Assembly (NCBI GenBank): GCA_900545215.1
Contig: UQXW01000038.1
Location: 1-21,144, forward strand
Direction of reading: 5' to 3'
From: an uncultured Bacteroidota bacterium
Lineage (GTDB): Bacteria; Bacteroidota; Bacteroidia; Bacteroidales; P3
DNA: 21,144 nucleotides
Within the stretch, counting starts at the first letter, position 1. Every line of letters begins with the position of its first letter. A program made the position numbers and the translations under genes. The notes under the pieces were generated by a model that ran no database searches, was not told where the DNA came from, and worked only from the letters and a program-made list of their open reading frames with translations. Below are positions 14,997-21,144 of this stretch, piece after piece.

Positions 14997-16991
14997 TTAT
15001 GATTTTCTTTCTTTTTTCAATTCGTTGATTTCGTCTCTGTACTTGGCTGCCTCCAAGAAGTTGAGTTCTCGTGCTGCTTGTTGCATCAGCTTTTCCAGTT
15101 GTTTTATTTGTTTCTCTATATCCTTAGGCTTGTTGTGATAAGCGGATTTCTTTTCGGATACTACATTTGCCCTTTCTTTCTCCTCTGACATCTCGTACGT
15201 TGCAGTCATGCGATTATTCAGTCCTCGCTTTACCTGTTTCGGTTTTATGCCATGTTGTTCGTTGTAGGCTTGTTGTTTTTCTCTGTTACGGGCATTTTCC
15301 GCCATAGCCCTTTTCATACTGTCTGTTATGGTATCGGCATAGAGTATTGCTTTACTGTTAACATTGCGGGCTGCCCTTCCTATGGTCTGTATCAATGCCC
15401 TGTCGCTACGCAAAAAGCCTTCTTTATCGGCATCCAAGATGGCGACAAGGCTTACTTCCGGTAAGTCCAAACCTTCTCTCAACAAGTTTACGCCAATCAA
15501 AACATCGAAAACACCTTCTCTCAATTCCTGCATGATTTCAACTCTTTCCAATGTTTCTACGTCGGAATGAATGTATTTGTTCTTTACTCCTACGTTTGAC
15601 AGATACCGGCTCAGCTCTTCTGCCATTCTTTTCGTCAAGGTGGTAACCAAAACTCTTTCGTGTTTATCAACCACTTTGCTTATTTCTTCCAATAAATCGT
15701 CCACCTGATTTTTCGCATGGTGAACCTCTATCGGCGGATCCAACAGTCCCGTGGGACGGATTATTTGCTCCACAACAACGCCTTCGGCTTGTTCTATCTC
15801 GAAATCGGCAGGGGTTGCGGATATGTATATGGTTTGGTTTTGCAAGGATTGAAACTCTTCAAATTTCAAAGGTCTGTTATCAAAGGCAGATGGCAAACGG
15901 AAACCGTATTCTACCAAAGAACTCTTGCGTGAACGGTCGCCTCCATACATTGCTCTTATTTGCGGAACGGTAACATGGCTTTCATCTATCACCATGAGGT
16001 AATCATCGGGGAAATAGTCGATGAGACAGAATGGTCTGGAACCGGGTTTCCTGCCATCAAAATAACGCGAATAGTTCTCTATTCCGCTGCAATAACCCAA
16101 TTCCTGCAACATCTCGAGGTCGTTGTTAACTCTTTCTTCCAACCGTTTGGCTTCAAGATTGCGTCCTTCGTCTCTAAATTCTTCGCACCTCAAAAACATG
16201 TCGCTTTGGATTTGTCGCAAAACGGCAGGCAACGTATTTTTATTTGTAATGAAGTTGCCGGCAGGATATATGACCATTTCATTGACCGACTCTATCTTTC
16301 CTCCACTGACAGGGTCTATGATTTCCATTGCCTCTATCTCATCGTCCCAGAAAATCAAACGGTAGGCATAATCCAAATATGGAGGAAAAATATCTATGAC
16401 ATCTCCTTTTACCCTGAATTTCCCTCTTCCGAATTCTATTTCGTTTCTCGAATAGAGGCTGTCAACCAAATCCAAAAGGAATTTGCTTCTCTCCAAGGTT
16501 TGTCCTTTATTGAGATATATCGTGCCATTGGCAAAGTCCTCCGGATTTCCTATACCATATATACATGAGACAGAACTTACGACTATGACGTCCTTTCTCC
16601 CTGAAAGCAATGCGGAAGCGGCTGAAAGTCTCAGTTTTTCCAATTCATCATTTATGGAAAGGTCTTTCTCGATGTATGTATTCGTTTGTGCGATATAGGC
16701 TTCGGGTTGGTAATAATCATAATAGGAGACAAAGTATTCAACTGCATTTTCGGGGAAGAAGTTTTTGAACTCGCTGTACAACTGGGCGGCAAGGGTTTTG
16801 TTGTGGCTCATAACCAAAGTAGGCTTGTTCATTTGTTCTATCACATTCGCTATGGTAAAAGTTTTTCCGCTACCGGTTACACCCTGCAAAACTTGTGCAG
16901 GCTCTCCTTTGCGTAAACCTTCAAGCAACTGTGCAATGGCTTGTGGTTGGTCTCCCGTTGGTTTGAAATCCGATTGCAATTTGAAATTCAT
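14997..16991 (-). CDS. uvrB: UvrABC excision repair subunit B
   Basis: Damage-verifying helicase-like subunit of nucleotide excision repair; it is loaded by UvrA and recruits UvrC. The 664-residue protein is full length. It has Walker A GVTGSGKT (37-44), the beta-hairpin region SYYDYYQPEAY (89-99) that is inserted between DNA strands, DESHVT (Walker B), SATPADFE and QTIGRAARN (helicase motif VI). It ends in the C-terminal UVR coiled coil (about 628-662, ending LEAAKYRDEINELKK) that contacts UvrC. It sits between dusB (27-nt gap) and mnmE (3-nt gap), a tight arrangement implying one transcript. I saw no LexA-type operator before it, and it appears to rely on the dusB promoter. Confidence 0.98.
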   Translation of the reverse strand: MNFKLQSDFKPTGDQPQAIAQLLEGLRKGEPAQVLQGVTGSGKTFTIANVIEQMNKPTLVMSHNKTLAAQLYSEFKNFFPENAVEYFVSYYDYYQPEAYIAQTNTYIEKDLSINDELEKLRLSAASALLSGRKDVIVVSSVSCIYGIGNPEDFANGTIYLNKGQTLERSKFLLDLVDSLYSRNEIEFGRGKFRVKGDVIDIFPPYLDYAYRLIFWDDEIEAMEIIDPVSGGKIESVNEMVIYPAGNFITNKNTLPAVLRQIQSDMFLRCEEFRDEGRNLEAKRLEERVNNDLEMLQELGYCSGIENYSRYFDGRKPGSRPFCLIDYFPDDYLMVIDESHVTVPQIRAMYGGDRSRKSSLVEYGFRLPSAFDNRPLKFEEFQSLQNQTIYISATPADFEIEQAEGVVVEQIIRPTGLLDPPIEVHHAKNQVDDLLEEISKVVDKHERVLVTTLTKRMAEELSRYLSNVGVKNKYIHSDVETLERVEIMQELREGVFDVLIGVNLLREGLDLPEVSLVAILDADKEGFLRSDRALIQTIGRAARNVNSKAILYADTITDSMKRAMAENARNREKQQAYNEQHGIKPKQVKRGLNNRMTATYEMSEEKERANVVSEKKSAYHNKPKDIEKQIKQLEKLMQQAARELNFLEAAKYRDEINELKKERKS

Positions 16992-17018
16992 GATTTACGA
17001 TTTGAAATAATGATTATC

Positions 17019-17993
17019 CTATTCGTACTCCAAGTTGTTTTCCACCTCCGTCAGGATTTGTTCCACTTCTTCGTAACTGTCCGCTGTTACAAGTCTAATC
17101 CTATAAGGTTTGAAATTCTTCAATTCTCTGAAATATCCGGAATAAAACTTCCGCATTTCCAAAAGAGCATATCGTTCCGTTCGCCAAGCCTTCAAGCCTT
17201 CCAAATGCTCCCTACAAACCGCTGCTCTTTCCTTTACGGATATTTTTCTCGGTATTTCTCCGTTCAAAGCCTGTTTGCATTGCCGGAATATAAACGGATT
17301 GCCCATGGCAGCCCTGCCTATCAATATTCCATCTACTCCGTATCTGTTTTTATATTCAAGCAGTTTATCGGCAGAATCTATATCCCCATTGCCGAATACA
17401 GGTATGTGCATTCTCGGATTGTTCTTCACCTCTCCTATCAAGGTCCAATCGGCTGAGCCTTTATACATCTGAGCCCTTGTCCTTCCGTGAATGGAAATCA
17501 ACTGCACTCCTACATCTTGCAAGCGTTCGGCAACTTCGACAACAGGCTTTTCATCTTCACCGTACCCGAGTCTTGTTTTTACACTTATGGGAATATTCAC
17601 AGACTTGACGACAGCTTCCGTAAGCCTTATCATTTTCGGAATATCGTTCAATATACCGCTTCCGCAACCTTTACCGGCTATCTTTTTAACAGGACAACCC
17701 CAATTTATATCTATGAAGTCCGGATTTACACTTGCTGCCACCTGAGCAGCCGAACATAAACTCTCTTCATTATTTCCGAATATCTGTATCCCCAAAGGGC
17801 GTTCCTCCGCTTCAAAATACATTTTCTTGAATGAGGAATCCACATTACGGGAAAGAGCATCTGAAGAAATAAACTCGCTAATCAAAACATCAGCGCCATA
17901 CCTTTTACATATTTTACGAAAAGGTGGCGTTGTAACGGCCTCCATAGGTGAAAGCACTACCGAAAACGGCGATAGTAAATCTCGAATTGCCAA
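17019..17993 (-). CDS. dusB: tRNA-dihydrouridine synthase (DusB type)
   Basis: FMN- and NADPH-dependent reduction of specific uridines to dihydrouridine in the tRNA D loop. The 324-residue TIM-barrel protein shows SPMEAVTTPPFR (15-26, FMN-binding start), INWGCPVKKI (96-105) with the catalytic Cys100, SVKTRLG (137-143), HGRTRAQMY (RNA/FMN contact), GNGDI and IGRAAMGNPFIF. It has a C-terminal helical domain as in bacterial Dus. Assignment to the DusB branch rather than DusA or DusC is by overall resemblance. The only reasonable start is TTG at 17993: the next in-frame Met is residue 17, already inside the FMN-binding motif. It is the first gene of the dusB-uvrB-mnmE unit, with a promoter at 18014-18044 and a leader of only about a dozen nucleotides. 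Confidence 0.93.
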   Translation of the reverse strand: MAIRDLLSPFSVVLSPMEAVTTPPFRKICKRYGADVLISEFISSDALSRNVDSSFKKMYFEAEERPLGIQIFGNNEESLCSAAQVAASVNPDFIDINWGCPVKKIAGKGCGSGILNDIPKMIRLTEAVVKSVNIPISVKTRLGYGEDEKPVVEVAERLQDVGVQLISIHGRTRAQMYKGSADWTLIGEVKNNPRMHIPVFGNGDIDSADKLLEYKNRYGVDGILIGRAAMGNPFIFRQCKQALNGEIPRKISVKERAAVCREHLEGLKAWRTERYALLEMRKFYSGYFRELKNFKPYRIRLVTADSYEEVEQILTEVENNLEYE

Positions 17994-18013
17994 GTTTTAT
18001 GCTGTTTTGCTTG

Positions 18014-18044
18014 CAAAGATAGTACATTTACTTCAAGCAGCAAA
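18014..18044 (-). promoter_or_regulatory. Bacteroidota promoter of dusB-uvrB-mnmE
   Basis: On the minus strand TTTG (18044-18041), exactly 19 nt, then TATCTTTG (18021-18014), a full consensus match. It is the only good promoter in the 71-bp gap between rlmB and dusB. Transcription would start near 18007, leaving a very short leader before the TTG start at 17993. Confidence 0.8.
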
Positions 18045-18064
18045 GTGATTAAACATTTTTTTCT

Positions 18065-18820
18065 TTATTTGGAGGCATTTTCCCGTTGTCGCACCACCTC
18101 ATAAAGGAGTACACCTGCCGCAACAGACACATTCAAACTCTCTATATCTCCTTTTATGGGTATGCTTATCAACTCATCTGCCATTTTTATAAGCGAAGAG
18201 TTTATACCTCTCTCCTCATTACCCATTATTATCATCAAAGGCTCTGTTGCATGCATTCCCGTATAATCGTTTTTTGCCTTTTCAGTTGCCGCATATACTT
18301 TTAATCCGAACGATTTCACCTGATTTATAAGACTTTTTGTATTTGCCACCCTGCAAACAGGAATTTTCAGCAAAGCCCCTGTCGATGTACGAATGGCATC
18401 TTGGTTTATCGGAGCCGTGGATTGTTGCGGTACTATGAGAGCATGCACTCCGGCACATTCGGCACTTCTTGCTATTGCACCAAGATTTCTGACATCCGTA
18501 ACTCCATCCAACATCAACAAAAACGGAACCTCTCCTCTTTGTTCGGTTTCTTCCAACACTTGTTCCACATCTCTGTACTCTATCAATGAAAGTTGAGCCA
18601 CAACCCCTTGATGATTTTGTCTCCCCACCAACCTGTCAAGCTTTTCCAAAGGAACATACTGGCAGGCTATCGTTCTCCCCCTTTGTGCCAACAAGACCTT
18701 CAACTCTCCGAATAATTTGCCTTGCAAATTACTCTGTATGTAAATTTTATCTATCTCTCTACCGGATTTGACTGCTTCCATAACCGGACGCAGACCATAT
18801 ACCAAATGTTTGCTATCCAT
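18065..18820 (-). CDS. rlmB: 23S rRNA 2'-O-methyltransferase RlmB (SpoU/TrmH family)
   Basis: AdoMet-dependent SPOUT-fold enzyme; by family it methylates the ribose of G2251 (E. coli numbering) in the peptidyl-transferase P loop of 23S rRNA. The 251-residue protein has an N-terminal substrate-binding domain (about 1-80, HLVYGLRPVMEAV). The SPOUT core carries motif 1 LDGVTDVRNLGAIARSA (104-120), motif 2 MGNEERGI (199-206) and motif 3 IPIKGDIESLNVSVAAG (220-236), which form the deep trefoil knot. Other TrmH-family rRNA or tRNA methylases share these motifs, so the exact target is by best resemblance. It starts 6 nt after the lolD stop and is last in the patatin-lolD-rlmB unit. No clear terminator hairpin follows. 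Confidence 0.9.
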   Translation of the reverse strand: MDSKHLVYGLRPVMEAVKSGREIDKIYIQSNLQGKLFGELKVLLAQRGRTIACQYVPLEKLDRLVGRQNHQGVVAQLSLIEYRDVEQVLEETEQRGEVPFLLMLDGVTDVRNLGAIARSAECAGVHALIVPQQSTAPINQDAIRTSTGALLKIPVCRVANTKSLINQVKSFGLKVYAATEKAKNDYTGMHATEPLMIIMGNEERGINSSLIKMADELISIPIKGDIESLNVSVAAGVLLYEVVRQRENASK

Positions 18821-18826
18821 AAAACT

Positions 18827-19477
18827 CTATATTATTTTTCCGTCCTGCATTTCGATTTTTCTGTCCGACATCTTTGCAAGTTCTTCATTGTGCGTTACTA
18901 TAAGAAATGTTTGTTTGTAGCTCTCTCGCAATCTGAAAAAAAACTCATGCAATTCCCTTGCATTCCTACTATCCAAATTGCCACTCGGTTCATCTGCCAA
19001 TACGATGGAAGGCGAATTTATCAAAGCTCTCGCAACTGCCACTCTTTGTTGTTCTCCGCCGGAAAGCTGATTCGGCTTATGAGAAGCTCTGTCATATATC
19101 TGCAAAACATTCAAAAGTTCTTTGGCTTTCTGTTCGGCTTGTTTTCTATCAGTTTTCGCTATCAAAGCCGGCAACATAACATTCTCCAAAGCCGTGAACT
19201 CTGATAATAGGTGATGGAACTGATAAACGAACCCTATTTCCTTATTTCTGAACTTGGAAATCTCTTTATCGTTCAAACTCGTTATCTCTCGATTGTTTAT
19301 CAGAACGCTGCCGCTATCCGCCTTATCCAAAGTACCGACTATCTGCAAAAGAGTAGTCTTACCCGCACCGGAAGCCCCTACCAATGTAACTATTTCGGAC
19401 GGCAATATATGCAAATCCACATCTTTCAACACATGCAGGTTGCCATAAGACTTATTCAGTTTATTCGCTCGTATCAT
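18827..19477 (-). CDS. lolD: Lipoprotein-releasing ABC transporter ATPase LolD
   Basis: ATPase that powers extraction of outer-membrane lipoproteins from the inner membrane by the LolCDE complex. The 216-residue protein has Walker A GASGAGKTT (34-42), the Q loop at about 86 in VYQFHHLLSEFTALENV (a LolD/MacB-type sequence), the signature LSGGEQQR (138-145), Walker B IVLADEPSGNLDS (158-170) and the switch His in IVTHNEEL. Length and absence of extra domains match LolD. Closely related FtsE and MacB-type ATPases cannot be wholly excluded, and the partner permease (LolC/E) is not adjacent. Its ATG directly abuts the stop of the patatin-barrel gene, suggesting translational coupling, and its ribosome-binding region lies within that gene. 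rlmB follows 6 nt later. Confidence 0.9.
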   Translation of the reverse strand: MIRANKLNKSYGNLHVLKDVDLHILPSEIVTLVGASGAGKTTLLQIVGTLDKADSGSVLINNREITSLNDKEISKFRNKEIGFVYQFHHLLSEFTALENVMLPALIAKTDRKQAEQKAKELLNVLQIYDRASHKPNQLSGGEQQRVAVARALINSPSIVLADEPSGNLDSRNARELHEFFFRLRESYKQTFLIVTHNEELAKMSDRKIEMQDGKII

Positions 19478-21144
19478 CTACTTATCTATGTTTCTGTTGT
19501 TGAATATCAAATATCCGAAATTCACCGATATAGACCACGGATTGCTATCATTATCTCTTTGGTGATACGACATTATGAAACTTAACGGACCTATTGGCGT
19601 TCTCAACACTATCGAACCGGACGCAATGAAGTATAGTTTTTCAAACACCTCTCCATAATACGGCACTTCGTTTTTATCAGTCATTATTTGTTGAACGGGA
19701 GCATACAAATAAGCCGCACATCTGGCAGATAGATTTATCCCGAGCAAAGAAGACAAAGCATATATATTCTCCAAACCGAATGCAACATATTTATTGGCTC
19801 TATACTCGGGCATATATTGCGTCAAAGTCTCCATGGTAGGCATATAAACACCAGCATTCAACAAACTCGGCTTGTATGTTTCAAATAAATCTTGAAAAGA
19901 ATAGAACACATCGCCCCTGAAACCGAGTTTGAAATTCTTCGTGATGTCTGCATAAAACCTCGACAGCATCTTAAACTGCACCCAACTATGGTCGGCGGAA
20001 TACGGCGAATCAACTTCTGTCGTGTTACCCGGTTTACAAGTTTCTTTACCATTTACATACTGAACCGACAGCTTGTGATATTTCCCTTGTGTAGGAAATT
20101 GGTCATCGTCCAAACTGTTATTTTCCTCTTTCAAGCCTATGACGATGTGTTTGAAACTTGTTCTGTCGCTTATATCCGATTGAATTATTCCGTAATCCCG
20201 TCCGAAGTAATCATCTGTTATTTTACCTATTCCGACCGAAGCCACCAATTTATCCTTGACCCCCAAAGGGAAACCGACGTTTATTTTTGCATTGACTTCC
20301 GATTGCTCCAAATAATTGATTGGAGAATACGAGAACGTCTTGTTCCTCAATCGGTAATAGTTCCATTTGTTGGAATTAAACTCGGTCTCGATAAAAAGAG
20401 GAAAACTATACGAGAAATCCACCCTTGCTCTTGCAGACCAAGAACCATAGTAACGTCCCAAATAAGCATTCGCTTGAAAGAAATACGCATGCTTATGAAG
20501 AATGTTATAATTCACACCGAGATACAAATAGCTCGTGGGATTGGTTGAAATATGCCCTCCCAAATCAAAATTCAGGAAACTCTTTGTCTTAACGTTCAAG
20601 TTCAATACATAAGCATTGTAATAATCGTTATACGTCAGGTAAGGCTGAACATTATGAACATTTCCATCGGAATAAAGCGATATATAATTCTTCTTCAAAG
20701 ATTTTGTCGTCAACACACTATCCTCCTCCATCAACTTGTTGTTATGGTGCATTATCGAAGAAACATAATACTTCTGAGTACTCGTAACGCCCTTTATCCC
20801 CATGGAAACAACGTTTAGATTAGGCTTCTTTGCATTGAACCGGCTTCTTTTCTCCGCAACATCTTTCTCACTCACGCTATCGATAAGAAACTCCCTTATC
20901 TGTGGAATTTGAGCGACAGCAGCTTCATACCCGAGCCTGTCGCATTCCTTCATTTTCTCAAACTCCATTACACCTATCCCTGTCAAATTAGGCTCTATCA
21001 AAACGCTGTTTGAACAATACACATTATAATCCGAAGAATTGGTCAACATGTTTTCCAAATACGATTTCATGTTACCCTCCACCGGAGGCGGGTAATTACC
21101 GGCGACCTTCACCCCTATTATAATATCAGGATGATAAGTCTTCA
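19478..21144 (-). CDS. Patatin-like phospholipase with outer-membrane barrel (5' end off-window)
   Basis: C-terminal 555 or so residues of a larger protein whose reading frame is open to the window edge, so no start is visible. The first residues (KTYHPDIIIGVKVAGN) resemble the end of a patatin domain, where the catalytic DGG and following strand lead to a V-G-V strand. The patatin GxSxG and DGG motifs lie outside the window. After a linker and a likely POTRA-like region (residues about 60-130 of the visible part, with LNVVSMGIKGVTSTQKYY), the rest is rich in alternating aromatic beta-strands and ends in 'SISVNFGYLIF' plus a short tail, as for a BamA/Omp85-type barrel. Such proteins (relatives of PlpD and FplA) anchor a phospholipase at the outer membrane. 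It abuts lolD with no spacer. No barrel-pore function is proven here. Confidence 0.8.
   Translation of the reverse strand, partial: KTYHPDIIIGVKVAGNYPPPVEGNMKSYLENMLTNSSDYNVYCSNSVLIEPNLTGIGVMEFEKMKECDRLGYEAAVAQIPQIREFLIDSVSEKDVAEKRSRFNAKKPNLNVVSMGIKGVTSTQKYYVSSIMHHNNKLMEEDSVLTTKSLKKNYISLYSDGNVHNVQPYLTYNDYYNAYVLNLNVKTKSFLNFDLGGHISTNPTSYLYLGVNYNILHKHAYFFQANAYLGRYYGSWSARARVDFSYSFPLFIETEFNSNKWNYYRLRNKTFSYSPINYLEQSEVNAKINVGFPLGVKDKLVASVGIGKITDDYFGRDYGIIQSDISDRTSFKHIVIGLKEENNSLDDDQFPTQGKYHKLSVQYVNGKETCKPGNTTEVDSPYSADHSWVQFKMLSRFYADITKNFKLGFRGDVFYSFQDLFETYKPSLLNAGVYMPTMETLTQYMPEYRANKYVAFGLENIYALSSLLGINLSARCAAYLYAPVQQIMTDKNEVPYYGEVFEKLYFIASGSIVLRTPIGPLSFIMSYHQRDNDSNPWSISVNFGYLIFNNRNIDK

Overview
The window looks like a chromosomal segment of a Bacteroidales-type bacterium (phylum Bacteroidota). 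The evidence is: Bacteroidota-style promoters (a -33 TTG/TTTG box, a 19-nt spacer and a TAnnTTTG -7 box) at several gene starts; weak or absent Shine-Dalgarno sequences; an OstA-like protein and a PepSY-like secreted protein of types common in that phylum; a patatin protein with a C-terminal outer-membrane barrel; and an IS4-family transposase remnant of a kind common in Bacteroides relatives. I cannot name genus or species.

Layout. (1) Positions 1-363 are non-genic and carry a triple 18-bp repeat that forms a large palindrome. A dnaJ terminator follows at 365-411. (2) Positions 454-7178 hold a dense minus-strand run. In transcription order it is: a BadF/BadG-type sugar-kinase-like ATPase, purA, a PepSY-like periplasmic protein, an OstA/LptA-like protein, grpE and dnaJ. 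A promoter is visible at 7220-7249. (3) ribD (7500-8528) lies downstream of an AT-rich restriction-modification pair: a beta-class DNA methyltransferase (9714-10715) overlapping by 17 nt a putative restriction endonuclease (8567-9730). The pair sits between ribD and the divergent prmC, and its best promoter lies over the prmC start codon. (4) prmC (10821-11705) is followed by tRNA-Ser(CGA) with its own promoter and terminator, then a decayed zone with a strong hairpin and an inactivated IS4-family transposase (12252-13115). (5) Positions 13331-18044 hold a minus-strand housekeeping operon, dusB-uvrB-mnmE, with a promoter at 18014-18044 and a terminator at 13331-13368. MnmE has an unusual N-terminal extension. 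(6) Positions 18065-21144 hold a second minus-strand operon: a patatin-barrel protein (5' end outside the window), lolD and rlmB.

How the genes fit together. Most products are housekeeping: protein folding (DnaJ/GrpE), AMP synthesis (PurA), riboflavin synthesis (RibD), translation-factor methylation (PrmC), tRNA and rRNA modification (MnmE, DusB, RlmB), DNA repair (UvrB) and envelope biogenesis (LolD, OstA-like, PepSY-like, patatin-barrel). The clearly accessory parts are the restriction-modification pair and the transposase remnant. I see no CRISPR array, prophage, conjugative module or convincing undescribed multi-gene system. The most worthwhile items are the restriction-modification insertion with its family-less endonuclease, the MnmE extension, and the non-coding repeats and hairpins.
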